A DNA stretch of 64,000 nt from an uncultured Flavobacteriaceae bacterium (GTDB taxonomy: Bacteria > Bacteroidota > Bacteroidia > Flavobacteriales > Flavobacteriaceae), in NCBI GenBank assembly GCA_947497245.1, contig CANMFO010000001.1:62001-126000 (forward strand). The letters are read 5' to 3'. A program made the translations under genes and the position numbers. Positions 1 to 9,245 of the stretch are shown here, piece by piece. Position 1 is the first letter of the stretch, and each line of letters starts with the position of its first letter. The notes under the pieces were generated by a model. It was given only the letters and a program-made list of their open reading frames with translations. It searched no databases and was not told the origin of the DNA.

Positions 1-645
1 AACACAGCGCCAAGAATAGAAATCCTGCGTCCCCTGGAAAATACCAAACTTCGGTGGAATGCCTCGATTCCATATGCAATAGAGATTGTGGACAGGGAGG
101 ACGGAAATTCGGAATACGGTGAAATTCCGGCAAACGAAGTTATTTTGGCTGTAAAATACCTCCCCGATTCTGCCAAAGTGGGCAGCTACTTGGTCCACCA
201 TGCCAAGGACAACAGCGACGTCCTTTCCTGGATGGGTCGATCCAACTGTTTTAGCTGTCATACCGCCAAGGACAAATTGATCGGGCCGTCGTTTGAACAG
301 ATTGCCCATAAATATGGACAAAAAAGGGGTGCGATCGAAGATCTCGCACAGAAAATTATCCATGGAAGTACGGGCACCTGGGGCGATCAAATCATGCCGG
401 CACAGCCCGATTTGGATATGGCCCGGGTCGAGGAAGTGGTGACCTGGATCTTGGACAAAAGTGCCATTCCCGATTTCGACTACTTTTCAGGTACACAAGG
501 TGTTTTCAAAACCACCAAAAACCAAAAGGAGGCAAGTGGGAAGGCCGTTTATGTACTAAGTGCGCAGTACATGGACCACGGCATAAACGGAACTTTTCGT
601 GATGCAAAAAGAACCGTGGAATCTATGGTATTGGCTTCCGAATAG
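1..645 (+). CDS. C-terminal part of a secreted c-type cytochrome protein (5' end outside window)
   Basis: The frame is open from base 1, so the start lies upstream and only 214 codons are visible. The first 50 or so residues look like a PKD-like beta-sandwich linker (xAPxIEI pattern). A mono-haem cytochrome c domain follows, with C83-F-S-C86-H87 and a likely distal Met in the IMPAQP stretch. A C-terminal extension looks like a carbohydrate-binding or jelly-roll tail. In Bacteroidetes this order usually closes PQQ/sorbosone-type sugar dehydrogenase or ThuA-cytochrome fusions, but the catalytic part cannot be seen, so the enzyme is not named. It converges on the beta-helix/cytochrome gene with a 7-nt gap. 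The role is electron transfer in the periplasm. Confidence 0.8.
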   Translation, partial: NTAPRIEILRPLENTKLRWNASIPYAIEIVDREDGNSEYGEIPANEVILAVKYLPDSAKVGSYLVHHAKDNSDVLSWMGRSNCFSCHTAKDKLIGPSFEQIAHKYGQKRGAIEDLAQKIIHGSTGTWGDQIMPAQPDLDMARVEEVVTWILDKSAIPDFDYFSGTQGVFKTTKNQKEASGKAVYVLSAQYMDHGINGTFRDAKRTVESMVLASE

Positions 646-652
646 CAGAACC

Positions 653-2155
653 TTATTCCTTCATATTCAGGATGTACTCGGCTACGGCCATTTTGGCATC
701 GTCGGCCAAATAGTCTTGCGGTGGCATTTCCGGATAGTCCTCGCGAAGGTTCTTGGGATTGTTTATGTAATCTACGATACCTTGGGGGTTGCCGTTATGG
801 ATGGCCTGCAAGATTTCGGTCGGTGGGCCGATCAAGCGGTTGCCAAAAGCATGGCAGCCCGCACATACCCCATAGTATGTGAGTTCGCCCAGTTCTTCCT
901 TGGACACGGACCTTGGAGGCACCGGAGCGTCCATGGTAAAAGTGGTGATATCCCTGGTATCGGTTATTTGGGCCGGACCATAATGGTCCAAACCAAAGGT
1001 CCGGTATCGGTTCTTGTCCCGAATGGTGCTCCCCGTACCACCACCGTAGGCGAAGATGTCGGGTCCCTTGGTATCCATTTGTGTGAGCATGATGGCTTTC
1101 AGTTCTCCGGTAGGGTCATTCCCATTTTCGTACATAATGTTGTCCAGTATGATCACACGGTCGGGGTTGGGTTCCGAATTCGGATCTTTGGCCGAAGGTG
1201 CTCCGGTGGGCAGGTCAACAATGGTAATTCCCGAATTGTTGTTCCCCGTGATGATATTGTTCTCTATGATAACGTCGTCCGCTGCCATTATCAAAATACC
1301 GGTTCCCGGGGGAATGCCCGCGACCGTGGAGCCCGGGGCTCCGAAATTCTCATGATTGTTGTTGACCACAAAATTGTTCCTTAAAATAACGTCGAAAGTG
1401 GTTTTTATGGGGAGGCCGGGGGTTACGAAGGCCAAGAGCCCGCCCGTATTGTCGTGGGCGTAATTGTTTTCGACCAAACAATGCCTTGAATTTTCAATTT
1501 CGATGCCCGCGACGCTATCGAACACCTCGTTGTGCAACACATCGACATTATCGCACATGCCCACATAAATGGCCGCATCCGCGATTACGGACAGCACATT
1601 GTGCTCGATAAGTCCATTTTTGCCGTACTGCGGAAAGATGCCGTAGACCCCGGTATCGATGATCCAATTATTTCGGATGACGAAATTGTTTCCGGCCTGG
1701 CCCATCACTCCATTTCCCTTGTAATTGACGATCTTGAAGTTTTCGATCAGGATCCCATTGCCCGAATAGAGAAAAGCATCGTTGATCTCTTTTTTTCCAT
1801 CCAGGGTGGGCCAATCCCCATTGATTACCACTCCTTGAAGGCTGATATTGTCTTTGTCCACATAAACGTTTTCAGAATAGGTGCCCGGAAATACCCGGAT
1901 TAGATCTCCGGGCTTTGCCTCGTTGACCGCCGCTTGAATGGATCCCCCTTTTTTGACTTCGATGATTTTTCCATCAAAGGCCTGATTTTGTGCCAGCCTG
2001 GTCGTATCCTCGGAAATGCCCACCTTGCGGTATTTCATGGTCGAGGGAATGGGAACGGTATCCACCTCAGGGCTTGAAAAGAGGAATTTGCCCAAAAACA
2101 TACCAAGAACCAAAAGGAAAAGGGCCCTGATAATTTTAAAGAGTTTTGATTTCAT
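653..2155 (-). CDS. Parallel beta-helix protein fused to cytochrome c
   Basis: 500 residues. An N-terminal hydrophobic segment (about 5-27) serves as signal or anchor. Then come right-handed beta-helix repeats of the PbH1/NosD type (about 75-330), recognisable by recurring N-N/I-x-I-x-x-N-x-I ladders. The C-terminal 80 residues are a cytochrome c domain with C431-A-G-C434-H435 and a Met in the YPEMPPQ stretch as likely sixth haem ligand. Beta-helix domains of this type occur in polysaccharide lyases, epimerases and copper-transfer proteins; the substrate cannot be read from the sequence. It lies 22 nt downstream of the di-haem peroxidase and is probably co-transcribed with it, so the two may exchange electrons. 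Confidence 0.85.
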   Translation of the reverse strand: MKSKLFKIIRALFLLVLGMFLGKFLFSSPEVDTVPIPSTMKYRKVGISEDTTRLAQNQAFDGKIIEVKKGGSIQAAVNEAKPGDLIRVFPGTYSENVYVDKDNISLQGVVINGDWPTLDGKKEINDAFLYSGNGILIENFKIVNYKGNGVMGQAGNNFVIRNNWIIDTGVYGIFPQYGKNGLIEHNVLSVIADAAIYVGMCDNVDVLHNEVFDSVAGIEIENSRHCLVENNYAHDNTGGLLAFVTPGLPIKTTFDVILRNNFVVNNNHENFGAPGSTVAGIPPGTGILIMAADDVIIENNIITGNNNSGITIVDLPTGAPSAKDPNSEPNPDRVIILDNIMYENGNDPTGELKAIMLTQMDTKGPDIFAYGGGTGSTIRDKNRYRTFGLDHYGPAQITDTRDITTFTMDAPVPPRSVSKEELGELTYYGVCAGCHAFGNRLIGPPTEILQAIHNGNPQGIVDYINNPKNLREDYPEMPPQDYLADDAKMAVAEYILNMKE

Positions 2156-2177
2156 TTTTAATCGTGGTTAGGGTTGG

Positions 2178-3365
2178 TTAAACTGAGGGTTTTAGTCCAG
2201 AAGGTACCATTTCGGGTATCCGTGGGGTAAAGGTCTCGTCGGTCAGCGTTTTTAGAAAATCCACCAGTCTATCAAGTTCGTAATCACTTAGATCGGGCTC
2301 CCAGATATGCCAATGGATGATCAGGTCCTCGTTTTCGGGCACGGCATGGCCTCTACCGTCCGTGTAAAACTGTACCGTCTCGCGCAGGGTCTTAAAATTT
2401 CCGGAATGCATATAAGGTGCCGTCTTTTCAATATTCCTCAGGCTGGGAACCTTAAAACCGCCCCGCAGCGATTTATCGTTGAAAGGAATCTGTGCACCTG
2501 GATCCAGCGGTAAGCCATCAGGCTCGGGGGCGCCTATGATGGCAAACTGCTGGTTGGTGAACAGCGGGGGAGTATGGCATTCGGCACAACGGGCGACGAA
2601 AGATCGAAAGACGTTCATTCCCTCAATTTCATTTTGGTCCAGGGCTTTGTGATACCCATGGGCGTATTGGTCGTACTTACTGTTCAGCGAAACCAAGGAA
2701 GATTCAAAAGCCGCAATGGCCGTATATATTTCATTTAGGGCAATGGGCCGCTGTTTCCGATCCGGAAAAGCCTCATCGAACAATATTTGGTAATTCTCGA
2801 TGGAATTCAGCGTTTTCAGTAGATTTTCCTCCGTATTGCCCATTTCTTCCTCAGAATACAAGGGGCCTTGCATTTGCTCTTCCAAGGTGGTGGCCCTTCC
2901 ATCCCAAAAAAGCCGCCTTAGGTATGCGACGTTCCAAAGTGTTGGCGCCGCTCGTTTCAGTTTTCGTCCATCCTTGCCAACGCTCGTGGCCAGGCCATCG
3001 GAAAACCCCTTGTTGGGGTCATGGCAACTGGCGCATGAGACCGAACCGTCACCTGAAAGTACAGGATCGAAGAACAGATACCTGCCCAGGTCAATTTGTT
3101 GGGGTGAGAAGCCATCCCTAACTTCGGGCAAACCGGTTCTGAGTCCACCTACGCCCTTGTTATTGGGAGAATCATATTGTTGGTACAGATTGACTGCAAT
3201 GCACTCGTTCCTGGCGTTTCGCTTAAAGCCTGGAGGACATTGGGTGTTTAAAAGGGGCGCGTTTTCGTAAGGTGTTGAATTGTTCTTGGAATAGAGCAAC
3301 ATCGCAAAAATGGCCAAAACAAGGCCCCAAATGCTTGACTTTAAAACCACACTCCTTTTGCTCAT
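2178..3365 (-). CDS. Di-haem cytochrome c peroxidase / MauG family
   Basis: 395 residues with an N-terminal hydrophobic segment (about 9-26) for export. Two haem c motifs are visible, C111-A-S-C-H115 and C260-A-E-C-H264, at the spacing of the CcpA/MauG family. The family pattern around the first haem (RYLFFDPxLSGDGSVSCASCH) and TPPLFTN after the second support this. Members reduce hydrogen peroxide with electrons from small cytochromes or carry out oxidations in the MauG style. An extra Cys pair (C43, C55) between signal and catalytic domain is unusual and might form a disulfide. It is the first gene of a leftward pair with the beta-helix cytochrome. Confidence 0.92.
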   Translation of the reverse strand: MSKRSVVLKSSIWGLVLAIFAMLLYSKNNSTPYENAPLLNTQCPPGFKRNARNECIAVNLYQQYDSPNNKGVGGLRTGLPEVRDGFSPQQIDLGRYLFFDPVLSGDGSVSCASCHDPNKGFSDGLATSVGKDGRKLKRAAPTLWNVAYLRRLFWDGRATTLEEQMQGPLYSEEEMGNTEENLLKTLNSIENYQILFDEAFPDRKQRPIALNEIYTAIAAFESSLVSLNSKYDQYAHGYHKALDQNEIEGMNVFRSFVARCAECHTPPLFTNQQFAIIGAPEPDGLPLDPGAQIPFNDKSLRGGFKVPSLRNIEKTAPYMHSGNFKTLRETVQFYTDGRGHAVPENEDLIIHWHIWEPDLSDYELDRLVDFLKTLTDETFTPRIPEMVPSGLKPSV

Positions 3366-3499
3366 TGATCTTCAAGGTTTTAGCGTGTCTCGATAAGGTA
3401 GAACAGCGAAAACACAAAAACGTAATACGAATAAATGCCAATTGGGGTGAAAAGGGAAGGAGATCATCCGTTTTGTGATAAAACGGTTCTATGCTGTGA

Positions 3500-4348
3500 C
3501 TAATGGATCACTTTTTGTTTCAATGCCTCTTCGAAAGATTGCTTAAAACCACTGGATACCGGAATGATAATGTCGGGGATATGCTGTACCATCAATTCGT
3601 AGCTTTTTTTGGTTTTTTTTAAGGAAGAGATATGACGGACGTTGACCAGATAGGACCTGTGCACCTTTACCACATTGGTGACAGCTATTTTTTTTTCCAG
3701 CTCTTTTAACCGTTCCCGAACCAATTCCTTTGCCATCTTTTCCCCTTTTAGATAATACAGCTCCAAGTAATTTCCGGCAGATTTTACAAACAACAGTTGT
3801 TGATATTTGATCGCTAAGATCACTTTCTCATTCTCGCCCGTGATGGTGAGCAGTTGATCACCGGTATGCGAAGGGGAGGCCAGGGTATTGTTTTGTGCCA
3901 CTTTGATGGAAGCGATTTTTTGCCTGAGCCACAGATACCAGATGAAGGCTGCATAGGGTCCCGCGATGATAAGGCCCACAAATTTCAGCGTTATCAGGTA
4001 TTCAAGAAATTTTTCCTTGAGGGTATGCAATTCGGGCCCAAAAGCGATATACATGGCAAAAGCGATGAGGAGCAGATCTACGATGCCCCATAGAACAAGG
4101 CTGTACACCTTGAACTTTTGCAATCCAAAAACCCGGCGAAGCACAAACTGACTTGCCAAAAGAACCACGGTACCCGAAACAACGTACCCATTGCTGCTGA
4201 CGTTGTCCCATTGCTCCATGTTGAATGGTGTATATACATTTAAAAAAAAAAGACTGAAAATGGCCAGGAAACCAATAAGAAAAAGCCTGTTTTCCGTAGA
4301 ATCCAAACAGGGAAAATCTTGTTTTAAGATGTTTGTTATCCGCCTCAT
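3500..4348 (-). CDS. Membrane-anchored LytTR-type transcriptional regulator
   Basis: 282 residues. Four hydrophobic stretches occupy about residues 20-145, followed by a linker and a LytTR DNA-binding domain (about 178-278) with the family landmarks VKSAGNYLELYY and VHRSYLVNV. There is no receiver domain. Such proteins are common in Bacteroidetes and are thought to sense a membrane or envelope signal directly. No histidine kinase lies nearby. Neighbours are the peroxidase pair on one side and a decarboxylase on the other, each separated by more than 130 nt, so the target cannot be inferred. Confidence 0.85.
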   Translation of the reverse strand: MRRITNILKQDFPCLDSTENRLFLIGFLAIFSLFFLNVYTPFNMEQWDNVSSNGYVVSGTVVLLASQFVLRRVFGLQKFKVYSLVLWGIVDLLLIAFAMYIAFGPELHTLKEKFLEYLITLKFVGLIIAGPYAAFIWYLWLRQKIASIKVAQNNTLASPSHTGDQLLTITGENEKVILAIKYQQLLFVKSAGNYLELYYLKGEKMAKELVRERLKELEKKIAVTNVVKVHRSYLVNVRHISSLKKTKKSYELMVQHIPDIIIPVSSGFKQSFEEALKQKVIH

Positions 4349-4606
4349 GTAGTTCCTGCTGTTTCTGGAGCGCAGTCTTACTAAAGATAAAACAAACTTT
4401 GCAATTATAAGGAAACAGGGAATCCCTAAAACAATTCTCCCCGCCTGGTACCATGCCCAGAAATGGCCTGTCGGATATTGGCCAAGACCAACTCCTTGGT
4501 TGGTGTTCGATAGCTAATAAGACAGCAAGATATGTACTTTGAAACCGGCCGGATACCTTCGAAGCGATTTCATATACCTACGGGCCCATGTTTGGAAACA
4601 ACACCC

Positions 4607-6040
4607 TTAATCCCGTATCCCTTTGCTGAGTTCCATGATTTCGGACACTAGTTCTTTGACCGTTTCAAGGGTGGTGTTTTCGCTCATGAAGACCAATCGC
4701 AAGTACCTCTTTTCCTTAAAGGCCACAGTTGTAAGATAGAAGGTACCCTCCTTCGTCAAATGGTTCCTAATATGCAGTTGGAGCGCATTGTCCCCTTTGA
4801 TCCTAAAACATAGGATATTGCTTTGCGGGGATATCGGGCACTCAAAATTGGGATGTTCGCGGATATATGTGTAGGCTTCCTGGGCCAATTGGTATTGATT
4901 GTCGATGTAGCGGGCCAGACCTTTTTCGCCCAAGCCCGCCAGTACAAAAAAAAACTTTTCCCCTAGTCCGGACTTGGTGGTCTCAATGGTCCTGTGTATG
5001 GAATCAAAACCGGGCTGGTGTTTTTCATGAAACAGATAACTGGCGTTTTGGTGGATTTGAAAACCCTGGTCCAGGTGTTCCATATTCCTCACCAACAAGG
5101 CGGCGCATAATGATGGGGTCTGAAGCAGTTTATGGGCGTCCCAAACCAGTGAATCCGCTTTTTGGACCCCTTTGAGCAGTCCCATATGCTTGTCCGAAAG
5201 AAGGGCGCTGGCCCCATGGGCTCCATCTACATGGAACCACAACTTGTTTTCCCTACAGAAGTCACCTATTTCGTCCAAGGGATCATAAATACCCACTGAT
5301 GTTGAACAGGCATTGGCCGCCAGGGCAATCGGAATTTTGCCGTCATCCATTACTTTCTTGAACGTGCCGGGAATGCTATCGGGCCGTATGGCCCCGGTTT
5401 CGTCCCCATCGATATAATAAATGGATTGGGCCCCGATACCCATGATCCCGGCGGCCTTGGTGAGGGCATAGTGGCTCTCGGCAGGCAATAAAAGAGCCAA
5501 GTTGGATGGGCTGCCCGTTTTCCATACCTCGGGGACCACCTTGCTTCTTGCTATGGTGAGCGCCGTAAGATTGGCGATCGAGCCGCCATTGACCAAGACC
5601 CCTCCTCCAGAAGTCGACATGGCGTGTCGGGAATTTCCCCGAATGCGAACTTTTTCCCAGCCTACTTTTTCGAGCATCCAATTAATGACAAAGTATTCCA
5701 GGCTTACCGAGGCCGGGCCCATTTCATAGATCGAGGATACGGTATTGGCAAATCCCGTTACAAGTGACCCTAAGGCACTCGAATAGTGGGGCGGGGCACA
5801 TTGATGGCCCAGGTTGTTCGCATGGTGCAATCTGGTGACATAGGAAAGATATTTGTCCAGGAATTGTTTAAGATCCCGATTGGCCAGACCGCCGTTTTGT
5901 GCATAATGTTCCAGTTTTAGGTCGGCAACGATATGGTCCAGCTCCTGTTGGTTGAGAACAGGTTTTGCCTTAGCAAGGGTGTCCGAGTAGAATTGGTTCA
6001 GTGCTTGGGTCACGATGCTGATATCAGAAGTAAAGGACAT
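4607..6040 (-). CDS. Group II PLP-dependent amino acid decarboxylase
   Basis: 477 residues, the usual length for the glutamate/aromatic amino acid decarboxylase fold. The PLP lysine is K304 in the VWDAHKLL stretch, and D272 in FHVDGAHG is the conserved aspartate that contacts the pyridine nitrogen. A Gly/Thr-rich block around 142-160 fits the phosphate cup. The protein has no signal and is cytoplasmic. Substrate is uncertain: tyrosine, tryptophan, 2,4-diaminobutyrate, glutamate and cysteine-sulfinate enzymes all share these features. The gene downstream (6092 side) is on the same strand, 51 nt upstream of this start. Confidence 0.88.
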   Translation of the reverse strand: MSFTSDISIVTQALNQFYSDTLAKAKPVLNQQELDHIVADLKLEHYAQNGGLANRDLKQFLDKYLSYVTRLHHANNLGHQCAPPHYSSALGSLVTGFANTVSSIYEMGPASVSLEYFVINWMLEKVGWEKVRIRGNSRHAMSTSGGGVLVNGGSIANLTALTIARSKVVPEVWKTGSPSNLALLLPAESHYALTKAAGIMGIGAQSIYYIDGDETGAIRPDSIPGTFKKVMDDGKIPIALAANACSTSVGIYDPLDEIGDFCRENKLWFHVDGAHGASALLSDKHMGLLKGVQKADSLVWDAHKLLQTPSLCAALLVRNMEHLDQGFQIHQNASYLFHEKHQPGFDSIHRTIETTKSGLGEKFFFVLAGLGEKGLARYIDNQYQLAQEAYTYIREHPNFECPISPQSNILCFRIKGDNALQLHIRNHLTKEGTFYLTTVAFKEKRYLRLVFMSENTTLETVKELVSEIMELSKGIRD

Positions 6041-6091
6041 AGTGGTTCTCGGTTGTTTTCATGGGTATGGTTTGTAAGGGGGGTCCCCTGC

Positions 6092-7648
6092 TCATAATAC
6101 CTGTGCCACGCTTCCATTTTCTGTGGCAAGGTAATGTTGGTTCACCTCGACGCCCCTATGGATGTCTAGCATGCCCGAGGGCCAGGTGATCTGCATGGAT
6201 TTGATGGTTCGGAAATTCCCAAGTCCAAAATGAATTTCATAATCATTTTGACTTCCGTATCCCGTGACAGGGTACATCCATCGATAAAGCATTTTGTCCG
6301 TACCGTTTTCAGAAATCTCCAGAACGATTTTTGCCCCGATTCCGAAACGGTTGGAAGTTTGTCCCCTTAATCGGACCGAAATCCAGTTCCGGCCCTTGGT
6401 CCGGTTCTCATAAAGTTTGTTGATTTGGTCACTGCTTCCCCAATTTGCCACAAAAATGTCCAGATCTCCATCCCTGTCGAAATCGGCGTGTGCTGCTCCT
6501 GCCGAAGTGTCGGCAGGTACGGTCATTACCTCCGACATATCGCGCACAAAATCGCCACTACCCGTGTTCAAGTAAAGGAAATTCTGCATATCGGGTTTAT
6601 AGGTGCCATTGGCAATATAGAGATCCAGATCACCGTCGTTGTCATAATCCCCCCATGTATGGCCTTTGGACGCTCCCCCTGTTTCCAGGGCGATCTGGCC
6701 CTTGGAAATTGGGGTCAAACGACCTTTGCCATCGTTGGCGTACAGAAAATTCTCCTTGTTGAAATTGGCCAGGAATAGGTCAAGATCGCCGTCACCGTCA
6801 TAATCTGCCCAGGAAACGCCGTAGGAATATCCGATATCTTCCACCAAGTGGCCACGGGTCACGGCTTCGAACTGCCAATCCCCTTGATTTTTGTAGAACA
6901 GATTGGGCCGCATGGCATTGGCGATATAAAAGTCTGGAAGACCGTCCCCATTGGAATCCCCGCAGGCACATGCCCGACCCCTACCGGAGCCATCCGCCAT
7001 CGGATGGTCTTTGACTTCTTCAAAAGTCCCTTCCCCCAGATTTTTGAACAATAAGTTGGGGCCACTGCCCGATGCCACAATCAGCACGTCCAGATCGCCA
7101 TCTCCCTCGATATCTGCCCAACAACTCATGGAGGCACTTATTCCCTCTTCGGTCAACGGACTGTCCGTAATGCGTGTGAACCCTTTGTTTTCATAGTTCC
7201 TGAAAAGAAAGTTGGCTTCCTTACCCCGACTGGCCACATACAGATCCAGATCACCATCGTTATCATAATCGACCCAGTTGGCACCTTCGGAATTACCTCC
7301 GTGCAGGACCACTTCTGATAGGGCGCGGATACTGCCCCCGTCGTCTGTCATTTTCTTGAAAGTCCCGTTTCCATTGTTACGATACAGTGCGTTCCATTGC
7401 CCGTTGGAGTTGGCCACATACAGATCGGGGTCTCCATCTTGGTCATAGTCGCCCCAGGCAACACCCCTGGATTGGCCACCATCCGTGGCGATCCGTCCAT
7501 GCTCAACGATACGAAATAAGGGGGGTACCCCTTCGGTGATCGAAACGTCCGGCGCTTTTTCCTTGCATCCAAAAATTAAAAATAATGGAACGAACCGAAC
7601 AAATGTTCTGTCCAGATGGGTCCCGAGAATCTTTTTCACCTTTTCCAT
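6092..7648 (-). CDS. FG-GAP/VCBS repeat lipoprotein with ASPIC/UnbV domain (CRTAC1-like)
   Basis: I choose the ATG at 7648 (518 residues) rather than the upstream in-frame ATG at 7696, because it directly precedes a lipoprotein signal with lipobox LIFGC (Cys28). About eight repeats of the type DYDxDGDxDLY/F follow, each a calcium-binding blade of an integrin-like beta-propeller. The C-terminal 90 residues match the ASPIC/UnbV domain. It is probably an outer-surface protein for binding glycans or other proteins. Its start overlaps the end of the acid phosphatase gene by 13 nt, so the two are very likely translated from one mRNA. Confidence 0.88.
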   Translation of the reverse strand: MEKVKKILGTHLDRTFVRFVPLFLIFGCKEKAPDVSITEGVPPLFRIVEHGRIATDGGQSRGVAWGDYDQDGDPDLYVANSNGQWNALYRNNGNGTFKKMTDDGGSIRALSEVVLHGGNSEGANWVDYDNDGDLDLYVASRGKEANFLFRNYENKGFTRITDSPLTEEGISASMSCWADIEGDGDLDVLIVASGSGPNLLFKNLGEGTFEEVKDHPMADGSGRGRACACGDSNGDGLPDFYIANAMRPNLFYKNQGDWQFEAVTRGHLVEDIGYSYGVSWADYDGDGDLDLFLANFNKENFLYANDGKGRLTPISKGQIALETGGASKGHTWGDYDNDGDLDLYIANGTYKPDMQNFLYLNTGSGDFVRDMSEVMTVPADTSAGAAHADFDRDGDLDIFVANWGSSDQINKLYENRTKGRNWISVRLRGQTSNRFGIGAKIVLEISENGTDKMLYRWMYPVTGYGSQNDYEIHFGLGNFRTIKSMQITWPSGMLDIHRGVEVNQHYLATENGSVAQVL

Positions 7649-8520
7649 TCGAGCCGGGCTTTTTCCAAATCTGCCTGGAACGTCGGATTGCCCCACATCG
7701 CTGAAAGCATTTTGTGCGCGAGCACCCTTGCCGCCTCCTCATCGCTAGGGTAGTGGATGCCCATAATTTCCCGGGATTCCCCCACTTCATAGGCAATTTC
7801 CAAAAACTCACTTCGCTTTTCTGGAATCAGTTCGCTCCAGGTGAAAGCCTGGATATAGGCCCATAGCGTATGCCCGCTGGCAAGCGAAGGCGACGAAATC
7901 CTGGCCAGCGGCTTTAGTTTTGGTTCCAGATGATAGGGCCTGGCCCGCAACAAATGGTACTTTACCGTAAACTCCATAATTCGCATGTCCTTGGTGACCC
8001 CTTCCATCAACTTTGCAGTGGCCGGATAGTTTTTAGCGTTGCATTGATCTCCCATTACAGTTCTGCCCTCGTAGAAAAGATGCTGCATATTCTCCTGATA
8101 CCGAGGGTGGTCTGCCAAAATACTGATATGGGGCCAATAGCCAATGGGAGCCAAGAAATTGGAAGCCCTTTCTTCTTGGGCCCTTGTTCTTTTCTCCTGC
8201 CAATCCAACAAGAACTGGAGCTCGGCCCGGGTTTGATCTGAGCTGTTGGCGGGATGCGCTATGTCATTTTTCAAATAATCTACCTGGTCGGAGGTCAAAT
8301 AGGCCGGTTTGGCCATTACGTAGATAAGCGTCCCGCTCCGGTATTCGGATGGAGGATACTTAATTTTGTCCAAGTGGGCCCTGGAGGGGTCGGGACCGGA
8401 ATCGAGAACCTCGAGTGCGGCGTAATGGCCCTTCGAAACCTCCAAAGGGTGGAGGTTTTGCGAAAGGACCGTAAGAGTGCTACATACATATAACACAAGG
8501 TAAAATGATGTGCGAATCAT
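7636..8520 (-). CDS. Secreted class A acid phosphatase (PAP2 family)
   Basis: 294 residues with a cleavable signal (about 1-21, ending near LSQ). All three PAP2 signature blocks are present: K187-x6-R194-P195, S215-G216-H217 and S249-R250-x5-H256-x3-D260. H217 and H256 would be the catalytic histidines. Soluble members hydrolyse phosphate monoesters non-specifically in the periplasm. It is translationally overlapped with the FG-GAP lipoprotein downstream. A 21-bp inverted repeat 32 nt upstream of the start could be a regulator site, and an ArsR-type regulator gene lies just upstream. Confidence 0.92.
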   Translation of the reverse strand: MIRTSFYLVLYVCSTLTVLSQNLHPLEVSKGHYAALEVLDSGPDPSRAHLDKIKYPPSEYRSGTLIYVMAKPAYLTSDQVDYLKNDIAHPANSSDQTRAELQFLLDWQEKRTRAQEERASNFLAPIGYWPHISILADHPRYQENMQHLFYEGRTVMGDQCNAKNYPATAKLMEGVTKDMRIMEFTVKYHLLRARPYHLEPKLKPLARISSPSLASGHTLWAYIQAFTWSELIPEKRSEFLEIAYEVGESREIMGIHYPSDEEAARVLAHKMLSAMWGNPTFQADLEKARLEWKR

Positions 8521-8551
8521 GATTGATGAATAAAATGGGATTTCTTTTAAA

Positions 8552-8572
8552 TCGTATATTAACGATATACGA
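8552..8572. promoter_or_regulatory. Inverted repeat upstream of the acid phosphatase gene
   Basis: TCGTATAT (8552-8559) and ATATACGA (8565-8572) are perfect 8-bp inverted arms around TAACG. A second symmetric pair, ATCGT/ACGAT (8551-8555 and 8562-8566), is nested in it. The site sits 32-52 nt upstream of the phosphatase start codon in AT-rich DNA, where an operator would be expected. The neighbouring ArsR-family regulator is the obvious candidate binder, but this is inference. Confidence 0.5.
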
Positions 8573-8797
8573 ATTTAATAAAATAATCCGAAATACCAAA
8601 CCCTGGCAAAAAGAAGTGATCGAAAACTGTTTATGTGGTAGGGGGGAGGGGCATTTTATGTCAGCAGGTTTGGATTCCCTGTTCCAAAGGCGGAGTCCCT
8701 GTCCATTTGAAGCTGGTCCCATGGATCTGCCCAACTGGGATTCTCGGTATTGTCCTTACCATCGAGGCTGGCCGGGTACGGGGATTTGCAGGATGTG

Positions 8798-9121
8798 CTA
8801 TCGATCGAGGAATGCGGTAAATTCACGAAGTAGATCTCTATTGAGATAATAAAAGGTGAACTTGTCCTTGCTTTCTGTTATGAAAAGCCCGCAATCCTTC
8901 AAAATCTTCACATGTTGGGAAACGGTGGATTGCGAGTAATCGAACATCTTTACCAAATCTTTGTTGCAGGTAACGTTGTCGACCCCGGTGCCGTCGTTCT
9001 TCGTTCCTAAATACCTGACCAGTGCCACCCGAAGCGGATGGGCCAGTGCGTTGGCGATTTCCGCGACCTTGAGGTCTTCCTCATTGATATACTTGCTCGA
9101 TATTTCCGTCCGTATTCTCAT
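8798..9121 (-). CDS. ArsR-family winged-helix transcriptional regulator
   Basis: 107 residues from the ATG at 9121; a TTG two codons earlier is less likely. The fold is a typical ArsR winged helix: ALAHPLRVALVRYL, then the recognition helix YSQSTVSQHVKILKDCGL, then the beta-hairpin wing. The ELCVCDL metal site of ArsR/SmtB is absent, so it probably responds to something other than a soft metal at that position. It lies on the same strand as the PAP2 acid phosphatase gene, 277 nt upstream of it, and may control that gene or itself. Confidence 0.88.
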   Translation of the reverse strand: MRIRTEISSKYINEEDLKVAEIANALAHPLRVALVRYLGTKNDGTGVDNVTCNKDLVKMFDYSQSTVSQHVKILKDCGLFITESKDKFTFYYLNRDLLREFTAFLDR

Positions 9122-9138
9122 CTTCAAATCGTTTATTG

Positions 9139-9146
9139 CAAATATA
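9139..9146 (-). promoter_or_regulatory. Likely -7 promoter element for the ArsR-type gene
   Basis: Reading leftward this is TATATTTG, an exact match to the Bacteroidetes TAnnTTTG element, 17 nt upstream of the ATG. I did not find a good TTG at the usual -33 distance, so this is tentative. Confidence 0.4.
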
Positions 9147-9245
9147 CACTATTTGGATAGGGGTACCCGACCAGGGCGGCGGAAGGCCCTTTGCAATGAA
9201 CGGGAAGGGCAACCCAGGCCTTGGGTGTGTTCGCAATGGTCCTTT

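Noticed and set aside
599-1384. Rightward 261-codon frame opposite the beta-helix cytochrome gene
   Set aside because: It overlaps the end of the truncated cytochrome gene and is antisense to a gene with a clear haem site and beta-helix pattern.
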